A stretch of 64,000 bases of DNA, from contig CM038216.1 in the NCBI GenBank assembly GCA_021442155.1, forward strand, positions 151,801,009-151,865,008. The letters are read 5' to 3'. The notes under the pieces were generated by a model, which was given only the letters and a program-made list of their open reading frames with translations, was not told where the DNA came from and ran no database searches. The DNA comes from Cymbidium sinense. Taxonomy: Eukaryota; Streptophyta; Magnoliopsida; Asparagales; Orchidaceae. Shown here piece by piece: positions 11,774-22,853 of this stretch (positions are counted from its first letter, which is position 1; each line of letters opens with the position of its first letter). Both the position numbers and the translations under genes were made by a program.

Positions 11774-11778
11774 AATAT

Positions 11779-13618
11779 TATGATGCGATATAGCATGCAC
11801 CATAATGCTATTACAACCCTAAATGCTCGTTAGTCTTTTTATAGAGATTTTTACATAATTCGTATCTTATTCAAAGAATTCTTCATATGACTAAAACAGT
11901 CTTTGATGTGACCAGCTCATGCAATAGTGTATGACCAACCTTAAAATTTTCTTGCAACGATGTAAGATGTAAGATATGCATACAAGTATTCCTTCCCCAC
12001 ACTCATAAAATTAACACAAAAATTTAAAAAATAAATAAAATAAAGTTTCTAATATTGTATGAAAATATAAAAAATATTCTTGTCATGTAATATTAATTTA
12101 TAATAAAGATAAATTATTTTGTCATATTCATGTATTTTATTCTTAGTTAATTTTTATTAATTAACATTTATATGCTCGATATTTAATCAAAAATGTAATT
12201 TAATAAAGAAGTTATTTTAGAAATAATATGGATATTTTATGGTTCAGAGCTGCTGTTACAGTTTAAAATATTATGCCGAACACTGTTCTGCCAAACTATT
12301 TCATCTCTCTCTCTCTCTCTCTCTCTCATATTAATGATAATCACATGGCCACCTGCAAACAGCTCATATCATTTCAAAAAGTAGCGCAAGATCTCCTGCA
12401 ATCATGTGTGCAAAGAGTTTTTTTTATCCTTAATTCCAATTTATTTCATGTTTTTTAAAGATATTTCATTTAATTATTTAAAAATATTTAAATAATTAAT
12501 ATGATATATAATCAATATTTAATTTTCAATTTATATGCTTCTTTAGGCTACAATAAATTTCATTTTTTTGTCTGATCTATAAAAACTTACAAAAAATATT
12601 TTTAAAAATGATACGAATTTTTCAAGCAAAAAAAAATAAAAATTCTTTTAAAACATACTAGTCAATTATTTTTAGAAATAATATAAAAATCAAAATAATT
12701 AAATATTAAATAAAATTTACTCCAAACAATCCCTAAATATTTAAATAGGAGTTAACAACAATCATAGATTTAAGTACAATGTAAGAAAATCTCTATGCAT
12801 GTAAAAAGATCTTATAAAGCACATTTCTGATTTTTCTATACCACAATTAATATTGTTAAATTTAATTTGTACAGCATCTTATTAGAGTGGTACTCTTAAA
12901 TGAATTTATATCAATGAATCCTATAATTTAATTATATACCAGATTTTTGCATAAAATTAATAAATGCTCAATTTCTATCAGAGAGGCTACCAAGCATATG
13001 TCATTGAAGAGTGTGGCCCTCTCTCCATCCATCTCCTTTATTAGAGGTGCCAACAGTTAAATATTAAAAAATATTAAAAATATTTAAATAATATGATGAT
13101 TTTATGAAATAATATGATGATTTTATTTATAAAATAATATGTACATATAATTTGGATGGTATAATAAAGTCAGAGCAGCGAAAATTCTAACGTGAGATGT
13201 GAACTTGTAAAATAAAGTTAATTTAAATGAAGATCAATGTTATTTTGTATTTTTTTTAAATATAATTATTAAATATTTATTAAGTATTTTATTTTTTTAA
13301 AAATAAATCACACAATTTTTAAAGTAATAAATATATTTTTTTTATTTCTAATAAAAATTTAATAAGATAAATTAAAATTTTAAAACTGATTTCAAACGGT
13401 ATCTTAAAATTCAATTAATGTCCAATTTAAGGCCTGAAATAAGCCAAATTAATGCTGAAAATTTTACATTGAAGAAGTCAATGAATTAGACTACAAAATA
13501 GGGATCAATATTCGCATCAATCACAATTGACAGCTGTCAATCACCTAATGAGTAATAACGACTCTATACAATTAATTTTATGAGCCCCAAAAAATTTTTC
13601 ACAATGGAGAGAAATTTA

Positions 13619-13620
<2 letters not shown>
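11779..13620. other. AT-rich spacer between elements A and B
   Basis: No gene supported. It holds a (CT)n run at 12302-12328, a short duplication of AATATGATGATTTTAT (13090-13130) and many homopolymer runs. The small open frame at 12273-12458 spans the CT run and has no domain. Confidence 0.6.

Positions 13621-13699
<79 letters not shown>
13621..13699. repeat. (AT)n microsatellite
   Basis: About 79 bp of uninterrupted AT dinucleotides, 130 bp before the 5' LTR of element B. Confidence 0.97.
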
Positions 13700-13702
<3 letters not shown>

Positions 13703-14130
13703 CAATTATGTTCAACTAAAAATTTAGAATCTATTTAACTTTTAAAAAACTGATTATATAATTATTATAGGAAAAATAATTTTTTAAAAAGTTATTGTAT
13801 ATGTTATAAATATTATTAAAAAAATTTTTGATATGACCTCAAAAATTTCTACAAGCACTAATCTGATAGCAGTCGATGTAAATGAAAACCTCCAGATCAA
13901 TCACTTAAAATATCATCAAAAAACTTCGATTAAATTCTTAAAAGTTCTCAAATATGAAGTGTTTATAGTCAAATCGAGCGCCTCGGAGCCGTTCCAACAA
14001 GCCAAAGATCTTACAATTCACATCATTTGAGCATTCAAATACACAAAATACATCATATGATCGAATCATCAAGCCGTCCATGGAGAGGAGTGGTTCGGAT
14101 CAGTATGTATTCTGAGACGCCACTCCTCCA

Positions 14131-14139
14131 TATAAATTC
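14131..14139 (+). promoter_or_regulatory. TATA box in the 5' LTR of element B
   Basis: TATAAATTC followed by CTCATTCTTCATGAGGGG, aligned with the TATAAATAG box of the LTRs of element A. Sense orientation for gag-pol. Confidence 0.6.
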
Positions 14140-14189
14140 CTCATTCTTCATGAGGGGAGTCCAAGTAAAGAGGAGAGATTTCTAAAGAT

Positions 14190-14415
14190 CCTCAAGACGA
14201 TCGCCGCACTCGACCATATCAACCACGCCGCCGCTGCCGCCACCGCGATCCTCGCCATCCATATCGGTCATCATCACCACTACTATCGCCATCATCATCA
14301 ACATCGCTGCCAACATCGACATCAACATCGGCCAACATCGCATCACATCGTTGCCAACATCATCGTCAACATCATCCAACATCGCTGCCAACATCGCCAA
14401 CATCATCAACATATT
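14190..14415. repeat. Imperfect CAT/CGC triplet tract in the LTR of element B
   Basis: GC-rich tract made of CATCATC, CAACATCG and CGCCGC units in the transcribed part of the LTR, shortly after the TATA box. Its length differs strongly among LTR copies in this window (short in 23700-23800, very long in 32100-32480 and 33950-34330). Confidence 0.85.
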
Positions 14416-14626
14416 ACTAAGAATCGTGTCCTTTCATATATTATTCAGTAATCCCGAGATCGACAATATCTTGTACTCAAACAGATACATAGTGGAAGTT
14501 TTTCTTGCCAGTGGTTTTCCCTCTTTCGAGATTTTCCAAGTAAATTTGAGCTTTATTTTAAATACTGTGTGTGATTTCATAATGGAAGTAAAAACTTTTA
14601 CTCTCAGAATCGATTTTCTAGACGCA

Positions 14627-15083
14627 ATGCGAGCCGTGGAAGAGAACCCTTCAATCACATAGAACACCTCAATAGACGCAACACTGTAACAACGAGCTCT
14701 CGCCTAACTCCGCCACTCAAAACCAATCCTTGAACCAAAGATGCCAACCTTCGTCACTTCGATACGTGACTCGCCAAGGCGCATAAATCTCTTTAGAAGA
14801 TCGCGGTAATGGAAGAGTCTCAAAAAGATGATCCGACTCGAGGAACACACATACTACCGCAAAAAAAATACATCTCCCCCAAGATCGATCGTTAGCCGGG
14901 GGAGGTCAAAACGCTAATTTCCTTGACGCTAAAGTTCCTCCGCGTAGAGACCGTGATGCTGATCTCCTTGACACCGCTAGTTACTCATCCATCACGTACC
15001 AACCGATCGCTAATCCACCAATTATTTGTACTTCACATCTCGTCAATTCACTCCATGTTATACATGCGTAATTACAACGCTTA
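14627..15083 (+). other. Leader region of element B
   Basis: Non-coding region between LTR and gag. Shortly after the LTR is CCGTGGAAGAGAACCCTTCAA; the related text in element C is GTTTGGCAGCGAACCCTTCAA. This is where the tRNA primer site should be, but the primer tRNA cannot be named with confidence. Confidence 0.5.
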
Positions 15084-16010
15084 ATGCAAGATAAATTTCA
15101 CCTCCAATATAAATCATCTTCCCTCACAGCTATGAGGAATCTCACCTTTAAAGCTATTCTTCAACATCCTATTTTCGTTTCTTTCAATATTGATTCCTAT
15201 GATGCGGACCCCATGAACACATCGACCATTACAGGACTATCATGCATATCCAACGAGCTCTTAACACACTGCTTTGTCGTCTTTCTACCCTCAAGGACAA
15301 GCTCTGATTGCTCTACTCCTTCCAAGGGAATCCATCTATATCTTTGATGAATTTTGTAGAACAGTTCATTGCAAATAGGAGGATCATTAAAGATTCCTCC
15401 CATCTCTCCGGGATTCAAAACGAGGGTAAATCACTTAAGGAATACTTCCAGAGGTTCTCCTTGGAAGCTCTCTAAATACCTGGAGTAGACCCTGAACTAT
15501 TAAGAAGAGTTTTTCTTGGAGGACTCCATCCAGTGGCCTTTTACTCCTAATGAGACACGGTCCCACTCATATGCCACTTGGTTCATCGTGGGAAGCACAA
15601 ATCTCCGATGAGGCTATTACGCCCATCGCAAATAATTTGAGCAATCTACAGAAAATGTAAAAGCACCCTGGGAAATGTGGACCGACTATCAAAAGAAGCA
15701 ACAATAATGTGATCTCCTCCATGACCCCATATCAACGACGGAACCACGAATACACGCCGAACACATCTTGTGTTAACCTCCTAATGGCTATTCGAGATGA
15801 AGAAAATATCAAGTGGTCGATCCATCAAACCAAATTCGTGAAATCGAGCAATATTGTCACTTCCATCAAGTCATGGACATACTATGAGGCATGTAAACAA
15901 CTCAAAGAAGAAATTGAGAGGCTCATTCGAAGGATATCTACGCCGATTTGTGAAGAATCAATCGACTCAAACAAACAAACATACCTCCAACCCCTGACAA
16001 TCATCACGTA
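15084..16010 (+). pseudogene. gag remnant of element B
   Basis: Conceptual translation across several frames gives a plant retrotransposon capsid: an N-terminal part with SIDSYD and a frame-shifted DPHEHID-like stretch, a central part with FYSLPRGS-like and HLSGI-like segments (frame-shifted, 15300-15480), and a C-terminal part (15709-16010) with LLMAIRDEENIKW and ACKQLKEEIERLIRR. The last motif corresponds to the zinc-knuckle-neighbouring region of Tat Gag proteins (usual form TEECxxLKxEIE); a full CCHC box is not visible. Gag would form the particle that packages element RNA. Broken by stops near 15350, 15470 and 15545. Confidence 0.8.
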
Positions 16011-16129
16011 AAAACAAAAAAATCATCAAACAATTGGAGAAATCAAAACAATCGCAGAGGACCAATACTATCTAATCAAGTTCTCATTACCATCTCTGAA
16101 GAGCCGGAGTTAAAGAAGTCTCGTACTAA

Positions 16130-16560
16130 TCATTTCATCACTTTTAATGACTCATACTTAGAAGGAGTACATGTTCCTCATCAAGATCCACTTATCATCA
16201 GCGTAGGGATCGGTGACCCATGCTATAATGTTAAGAGAATTTTGATTGACAATGGGAGTCATTGATGTCTTATTTTACTTTCTTAACATGGGCGTTAAAA
16301 GCTTCAACCTAGGATCATTGACGCAATTTGATAATCGCCCTGTAGAGGGGACAATCACCCTTCCTGTTGTCCTTGGTGAATTTTCTCGACAAGTGGCTCA
16401 TTTAATCCAATTCATGGTGGTCAAGTCAGATTCAGCATATAACGCTATCTTTGGAAGACCCCTCCAATCAATTTTCGGTGCAGTCACTTTAGTATCTCAT
16501 CTTAAGATGAAATTTTCAACCCCCGTTGGAGTTGGAGTGGTCTGTGAAAATCAACAGATA
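16130..16560 (+). pseudogene. Aspartic protease region of element B
   Basis: The active-site segment RILIDNGS is read at about 16229-16260 and is followed by a frameshift/stop. The downstream half (from 16290) contains FDNRPVEGTITLPVVLG and SAYNAIFGRP, both typical of Ty3/gypsy Tat proteases. The usual D-T/S-G triad reads D-N-G here. This enzyme would cut the Gag-Pol polyprotein. The open frame 16246-16749 starts downstream of the active site, so no intact protease remains. Confidence 0.8.
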
Positions 16561-16769
16561 GCACAATCATATTATCTCAGACAAGCTCAACCACCTTCTC
16601 GTGACCTTCAAGATCAAGATTTTAATTTTGAGATGAAGAAGTACCCCAAAAGCTTCCAGAAGACTTGCTCTTTGTTGCATTATCGATTTAACAACAAGGG
16701 AAAAAAAATACATAGACTCTTGTGCAAAAATCAAGACATCTTCGCTTGATACATGCCGGAGTCGACCCA

Positions 16770-17560
16770 ATGTGATCATGCACTCCCTCAAGATCGATCC
16801 GACATTCAAACCGATCATCCGCAAAGTTTTGCACCTGATCACCTCCAAGCTATTGAGCAAGAAGTTAACAAGCTTAGAGATTCATACGAGAGGTACATTA
16901 CCCTACATGGCTAGCAAATATTGTCATGGTTAAGAAAACAAATGGAACATGGAGAATGTGTATTGATTACACTGACCTTAACAAGGCTTGCCCGAAAGAT
17001 AGTTTTCCTCTTCCTCGAATTGATCGTTAGTTGATGCTACATCTGGACATCAAATGCTCGCTTTTTTGATGCTTACTGGTAACTAAATAAAATGAACCCA
17101 ACGGATGAAGAAGCTACAACATTTCAAATATATAAAGGTTTATACTGTTACCAAGTTATGTCATTTGATTAAAAATCGCTACCTATCAACGCTTATGAAT
17201 AAGGTCTTTAAAGACCTACTGACAATGGAGGTATATGTGGATGACATGTTAGTGAAAAGCTTGGAAGAATCACAACATATTTCTGACTTAGAAATATGCT
17301 TTAACCTTCTTCGACGTTATAACATGTGACTCAACCCAACCAAATGTGCTTTTGGGGTTACGTCGGGAAAATTTCTTGGATTTATGGTAACCCACCGTGG
17401 GATAGAGGCCAACCCCGAGAAAATCAAAACTCTTAAAAATATGACTCCTCCAAAGAATATTAAGGAAGTTCAACGTTTGAATGGACGAATTACTACGTTA
17501 TCCAGCTTCCTAGCCTGTTCTAGGGATAGATACTTGGCGTTCTTTAAAATATTAAAGGGA
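16770..17560 (+). pseudogene. Reverse transcriptase remnant of element B
   Basis: Recognisable segments are KKTNGTWRMCIDYTDLNKA (16932-16988) with the following CPKDSFPLPRID, then a decayed middle, the catalytic box EVYVDDMLVKS (YVDD at 17234-17245) and the thumb/connection segment LNPTKCAFGVTSGKFLGF (about 17331-17384). The order matches Ty3/gypsy reverse transcriptase. Stops at about 17030, 17065 and 17328 and small deletions inactivate it. It would copy element RNA into cDNA in the cytoplasmic particle. Confidence 0.88.
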
Positions 17561-17579
17561 GCTAAAAATAATAATTTTC

Positions 17580-18090
17580 AATGGACGATGAATGTCACCG
17601 CTGAGCATAAGGAGTATTTAGCATCTCCACCCCTACTATCCAAGCCTATTCAAGGAGAGATGTTATACTTATATCTCACGCCTCTCTTCCCACGTGATAA
17701 GCTTAGTTTTAGTGCGAGAAGAAAGTGGGATACAACTACCAATTTATTATGTCAGCAAATTCTCTCTGATATAGAAAGTCGTTATCCACTTGCCGATAAG
17801 GTGGCTCGCTTTAGTTTTCTCGGAAAATTTGGCCCATAGTTCCAAGCTCACACTATCTCGGCGTTACACTCATTTATCATTAAGGGCCATCCTACGTAAA
17901 ACCAAAAGCATTTGGGAGGTTAATCAAGTGGTCTCAGAATTGGGAGAGTTTGATATAAATTTTCTACTCGCCTATATAAAGTCTCAAGTACTCGCAGACT
18001 TTATAGTGGAATGCACTGCCTCAACTCCAGAGGAGCTATCTGCTACATGCCTTACGTCTCCTCAATGGACCCTCTATGTTGATGAAGCTT
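17580..18090 (+). pseudogene. First RNase H (gypsy type) remnant of element B
   Basis: Segments such as EYLASPPLLSKPIQGEMLYLYL, then LPLRAILRK, WSVELGEFDINF-like and LADFIVECT identify the gypsy-type RNase H and connection domain that follows reverse transcriptase. Two overlapping open frames (17384-17839 and 17790-18092) together cover it, so at least one frameshift lies near 17690 and another near 17820. Confidence 0.78.
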
Positions 18091-18430
18091 GAAGTACGGT
18101 GCGGAATCTTACTTATTTCCCAAATACCTTAGATGGACTTCGCCTAAAATTTTCTACAACTAATAATATGGCTAAATATGAGGCTCTCATAGCAGGGTTG
18201 AGACTCGCCATTGACTGTGAAGCTCAAGACTTAGTGATACACACTAACTCTCAACTTGTCGCCTTCCAAGTTGAGGGAAACTTTAATACTCATAATCCCT
18301 AGCTGGCATAATACCTCCACTTGGTGAAGTCTCTTCTTGCTCATTTCAAAACACATCAAATCATTCACATACTGCGAGAGAAGAATACTCGAGCTGACGC
18401 TCTCACTAAACTTGCTTCACCTGCTATTAG
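18070..18430 (+). pseudogene. Second, archaeal-type RNase H of element B
   Basis: Starts with WTLYVDEA at 18069-18092 (usual form WTLYVDGAS), followed after a stop by LRLKFSTTNNMAKYEALIAG and a segment ending NSQLVAFQVEG; in the family this is DSQL, so one acidic catalytic residue is changed to Asn here. The presence of this extra domain places the element in the Tat lineage. Confidence 0.82.
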
Positions 18431-18439
18431 GGATCTGTT

Positions 18440-19732
18440 TAAGAGAAGGCATGTTGAAGAAATATATTTTCCGAGTATCCAAGGGTCATGAGTAATTCAA
18501 GCAATAGATGAGATAAAGGAACATTCGTGGATGGACCCGATCATGTCTTTTTTACAAGAAGGAACTCTTCTTGAAGACCCAAGTTCTGCAATTCGTCTCC
18601 GAAGAGAAGCTTCAAACTTTACTATTATCGGAGGTGAACTATACAAATGAGCTTTCTCTGAACCGTACCTTAAATGTCTCTCACCTCCAGAAGCCGATTA
18701 TGCATTAAGAGAGGTCCACTCAGGGATATGTGGAGAACACCTAGAAGGAAGGGCGCTAGCCCTTAAAATTATAAGGCAAGGTTTCTATTGGCCTACGATG
18801 AAACAAGACGCCTTGGATTTCACAAAAAATGTGTTGTCATTGCACTCTAACCTTCCTCACATGCGCATACGAGCTCTCATCCATTCAAAGCTGGCCTTTT
18901 TCTCTCGTGGGGATTGATATCATGGGACCTTTTTCGATAGTATCAGGGCAACAAAAGTTCATCATATTAGCCGTCGACTACTTCACTAAATGGGTGGAAG
19001 CCGAACCACTCGCTAAAATTACAGAGGCAAATGCTAAACAATTTATTTGAAAAAATATAGTATGTCGATTCGGTCTTCCTGCAAAGATTATCACTGACAA
19101 CGGAACCCAACTCACTAGAAAAGTCTTTACGACCTTTTGCAAAGATCTTCACATTCAGCTGCTGCATATAGGTGTAGCACATCCTCAAACTAACGGGCAG
19201 ACTAAAGCTACCAATAGGACTATACTCAAAGGACTAAAACACGCCTCGAAGGGGCAATGGGTTGATGAGCTTTAATATTCTTTGGGCTTACCATTCTACA
19301 TCAAGACTCGACCGGGTGAGACACAGATAACTTGTGTTTACGTAAGCTATTATACCAATAGATCGGGTTCCAAGTCCAAGAGTTCAATTATTCGATCATG
19401 ACGGTAATGAAGAAAAACTCCGACAACACCTGGACCTACTCCCCGAAACTCGTGACATGGCCCTACTTCGGACTGCTTCCTATCACCAAAGGGTAGCCCA
19501 TCACTTCAACAGAAAAATAAAACCTCGTCCCATATCTGTCGGTGACTTGGTCCTACGAAGTCTCAAAGCTGCAAGCAAAGGCCCTCAATGTAATAAACTC
19601 TCACCTCTTCGGGATGGCCCATATGTGGTTATAGGTGAAGCTGTGAACTTTCAAGCTCAAGGATTCGAGGAAAAACTTTACCTCGAACTTGGAACACTAA
19701 GAATCTCAAAATATTATCGAATTACCGCATAA
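18440..19732 (+). pseudogene. Integrase remnant of element B
   Basis: The zinc-binding part is seen at 18700-18835 (EVHSGICGEHLEGRALALK, GFYWPTMK). The core has GIDIMGPF with the first catalytic Asp (18915-18920 area), AVDYFTKWVEAEPL, and ITDNGTQL with the second Asp at 19096-19098. The third acidic residue, expected 36 codons on, reads AAA (Lys) at 19204-19206 in NGQTKATNRTIL; the family has Glu there. The C-terminal part (19457-19732) contains GDLVLRSL and DGPYVVIG, the GPY/F module. Stops occur at 19049 and 19274. This enzyme would insert cDNA into the genome. Confidence 0.87.
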
Positions 19733-19775
19733 TTATCGCAGCTTTTATTTTATCTCGTTTATCATTTCCCCTTCA

Positions 19776-19832
19776 TGTAGCCAACCCAACTTAATGGGAT
19801 AAAGACTTGATGTTGTTGTTGTTGTTGTTATC
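19776..19832 (+). repeat. LINE-like 3' tail behind pol of element B
   Basis: CATGTAGCCAACCCAACTTAATGGGATAAAGACTTGATG followed by (TTG)n. This text, ending in TTG repeats, is the usual 3' end of a group of plant LINEs (RTE-like). A matching end is on the real LINE insertion at 30508-30798, and the same tail sits at 43130-43190 in element C. Confidence 0.6.
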
Positions 19833-20009
19833 ATTTTCTCTTAAAACTCATATCCGTGTTAAAATCGTCTTATGATTGTATCACGAACTTATCGAGTAAT
19901 GAACTTATATCTTTCTTACAAACTTATTTCTTCTTCATTTAATCCTCCCACTTGAGAAATATACAACTCACTTATATCTCAATCGAGCATGATCAATCCC
20001 AAGGGGACT

Positions 20010-20345
20010 TTCCACGACCTCTTCCACGTGTTAATGTCATCGAAGACTCGACAAACAACCTAGATAGGTCAAAAGGTTCTTGGTGGACTCCTCATGACCT
20101 CTTCCAGTGTCATCGATAAGACTCGACAAACAACCTAAGATAGGTCAAAAGGTCCTTGGTGGACTCACGACCTCTTCCATAGTGTTAACGCCATCGAAGA
20201 CTCGACAAAACAACCTAGGATGGGTCAAATTCTACCACCTCTTCCATATAGGTTAATGTCATCGAGCGAAGACTCTGACAAATAACCTCGGATAGGTCAA
20301 AAATTTTGAGTGGATTCAATTCAACCTCATCCCTACAGTTAGATC
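20010..20345. repeat. Tandem repeats (about 85 bp units) in the 3' region of element B
   Basis: Four units, each with ACCTCTTCCA, TTAA(T/C)G(T/C)CATCGA, GACTC(T)GACAAA and CCTAGGATAGGTCAAAAGGT-like segments. Same repeat family as 9130-9415 and 43375-43600. Lies between pol and the last exon of the antisense gene. Confidence 0.85.
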
Positions 20346-20519
20346 GGAATAATATTCACCACCCCTGGATAGGTAAAAACAAAATAAGAGCGCATCATCT
20401 AAAAAAAATTGATAGCATTAACATGATGATATAAGAAAGAATCAAGATTCTGATACACACTAATAACAATACATAAAAAATAAAAAATGCATTCTCAAGT
20501 GATGCTACATCATATCAGT

Positions 20520-22502
20520 TGGTGATATCAACATCCTCCTCACCACTGGGAGATACTCGGACTCACGCCTCCTTCATCTCCTCGATGATGAAGAGTCTTC
20601 TGATACTTGGGGAGACGATCCTCAATACTAGCTCCTTACATGTACTGGATTCTCTTTAGGAACCCTCGGATGAAGCCCTCCTCTAAACATTGGTGCTCCA
20701 AGTCCTTCACTTCAACATCAAGTATATGATTATGAGCTTCCTGAACATGATCTTCGAGTGTACCGAGATAAGCCAAGGAGTTCTTAAAATCTTCCACCGC
20801 CTTCAAGGAGATTTAATTTGCTTTCGCTTCGAACATTATATGCTCCTTCTCAGAAAGATGATCCTGTAATGCTTTCTTCTCCAGTTCGAGAGTTCTCTTT
20901 CCGGTGCAAGTGCCTTAAGTCTTTTCGACTAGTCTCCCCTCACCTCAATCACTCATCATGAGTGCGCTCCACCTCATGACACCGGAGAGAAAGAGAAGTC
21001 GACATGTTCACTAGCTCAGTTCTGCACCCGGTCAGCTGATCCTCCAAAGTCGCCACATCTTTAGCTTTAATACTCATCTTTCGCTTATACTCGCCTTGCA
21101 AATATTTTATCTTCACAAATTCAGTATTCCACTCATCTAAAGCGACACCCAAATGAGCCATCTGCCCTAATGTTTGAGTTACCTATAAAAAAAATCGTCA
21201 CAAATATTACACAAAAGAAAAGAAGAAGAAAAGAAGAAAAAAGGGAAGACAACATACCAATTCATCTGCTCGTTGTACATATGTGATTTAACACCTCTTC
21301 AGAATGTGCGGCTTCGAGAAATGAACTCCCCCATCATGAGTTGAAATAGTTAAACTCTCGAGGCCAACGGGGCTAACATCTTCTTCAGATATCCGACGAG
21401 TCACTTCAGAGATGTCTTCTTTTTTCTTTAGGGAAGAAACATTGCCACCACCCTAATTTTGTGACGGGCTTCTTGGAAGAACCCTATGAATATGAGGAGA
21501 CCTTTCATCACCTTTACTTGACCTCTTTAGTGGAAAAGAATGAGATAACCACTAAAGCCCAAAATGAAAATTGTGACCTTTCATCACCATAGAAAAGCCA
21601 ACTTTGAACATTTTATCTTCAACTATATATTTGCCAATGTGACGTAACTCATGCTGCAAGCTTCCTACATCAGAGATATTAAGAGTTACCAGGATCTCAT
21701 TCTCACATCGAATGGATCCGAAGGTCATTCAATCTTCCCCATCTCTCAGGAAGGCCCTACTCATTTAACACAAAGAAGAATCCATTAGACTAATTTTTAG
21801 ACGGATCCCGCTAAAAAATTCTATCCAATCTTTATAGCGATAAGAAACATCGCCCTGAACATCACATGTGAATCTACACATTCGACACAAGTATGTGATG
21901 TTCAAAGTAACACCACACTCTCAAGAAACAAACCGACGATAACCACTATTCTAAATGAAAATTGTGATACACACCACATGTTTTGAAGATCTCAATCACT
22001 GAGCTAAAGGGAATCAAAAGAAAGAATTATCGTAAAACAAGAAGTATCCCGAGAGGTGAATGAGCGATCAACCTCTTGGCAATAAGAGCCACCAACTCAT
22101 TAGGGAAATAAAATTTCTAACACCATCAAACTATCTCGATGTGACAAGGGATGGTATATCGTCAGTATCGCTATGGGTTATCCTCCCCATCACCCTGAAA
22201 ATACATAATGGATAAGTAAAGAGGGGAGAAATGACAAAAATTTTGAAATTTACTCACTCACCCCAATACTTGGGCATACCCTTTCTCTCGCTCATGGACG
22301 CTTGTGGATTTTTCGCCTACGATATGACGAAAAGGACATGCATACATATGAGATCAAAAAGAAAAGGGGAAAGAGACAGAGAAACTATTCCTCCCTAATG
22401 ATGCTCTGAAATTACCTGCCAAACTTTCTGAGTCGTTCAAAGGACGACCCTAATTACCGCTTCCCCGCCATCTTGGCAATTATCAGCCATTGAACCATCC
22501 AT
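20520..22502 (-). pseudogene. Antisense accessory gene of element B
   Basis: Same gene as 7036-9000, here on the minus strand because element B is inverted relative to A. Likely exons: 22502-22416, 22316-22262, 22194-21258 and 21182 to about 20520. All borders show GT donors and AG acceptors (for example TTG|GTATG at 21258 and TATAG|GTAAC at 21182) at the same places as in A. The last exon starts with a well-preserved stretch ALDEWNTEFVKIKYLQGEYK and runs into a charged coiled coil (20949-21161), then an acidic Ser/Asp-rich tail (about 20560-20640 on the plus-strand scale). Frameshifts break exons 3 and 4. Function unknown; possible roles are RNA binding, particle assembly or regulation of gag-pol, none shown by the sequence. 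Confidence 0.72.
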
Positions 22503-22529
22503 CAAAGTTTGAAAAAAAATCCAATTTCT

Positions 22530-22800
22530 CACTACGGGTCTTGATCGCCTCCAAACCCGGTCGGTCCGATGAGGTCAGTTGACACCTCTTTCGAGAAAAA
22601 TTGAGCCTCACAGATGAACTACTTTGTGATCGCCTCGGTCGACGAGGTTGACACCTCTTTCGAGGGAAAACTGGAGCCTGCAGACTGGGTCTTGATCTTC
22701 CAAACCCAAACCGGTCACGAGTCGATTGACACCTCTTCGAGGGAAAATGAGCTCACAGATGAACTACTGCCTTGATCGCCCAAATGACCTCACTCAAGAA
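22530..22800. repeat. Tandem repeats (about 85 bp) between antisense promoter and start codon, element B
   Basis: About three units containing CTTGATCGCC, TTGACACCTCTTTCGAG and GAGCCTCACAGATGAACTAC. They would lie in the 5' untranslated leader of the antisense transcript. Confidence 0.8.
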
Positions 22801-22845
22801 GAAGAGAACAGAGTGTTGAAGAAGTGTGTCTTCTCGCCCTCTGGG

Positions 22846-22853
22846 ATTTTATA
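22846..22853 (-). promoter_or_regulatory. TATA box of the antisense gene in element B
   Basis: Minus strand reads GTCTATAAAATCCCAGAGG; a start about 30 bases on would lie near 22815, in an ACACACTTCTTCAACACTC leader typical of plant transcription starts. The equivalent place in element A keeps CATAAAACCCC at 6705. Position relative to the start codon (about 345 bp) is the same in both. Confidence 0.6.

Larger units (their letters stand above)
13829..14626 (+). repeat. 5' LTR of element B
   Basis: Begins TGATATGACC and ends near TTTTCTAGACGCA; matches 23350-24017. Contains a TATAAATTCC box at 14131 and a long GC-rich run of CAT/ATC/CGC triplets (about 14190-14415) that is much shorter in the 3' LTR. 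The open frames inside are triplet artefacts. Confidence 0.85.

Noticed and set aside
11774..11860. Similarity between DNA flanking element A on the right and DNA right of element C (46486) and left of the inverted LTR pair (31800), around GATGCGATA-like text
   Set aside because: Could mean a shared target repeat, but the matches are short and gapped; not strong enough by eye to report as a finding.
14182..14412. Met/Asp/Ala-rich open frame on the minus strand
   Set aside because: Low-complexity translation of the CAT/CGC tract in the LTR.
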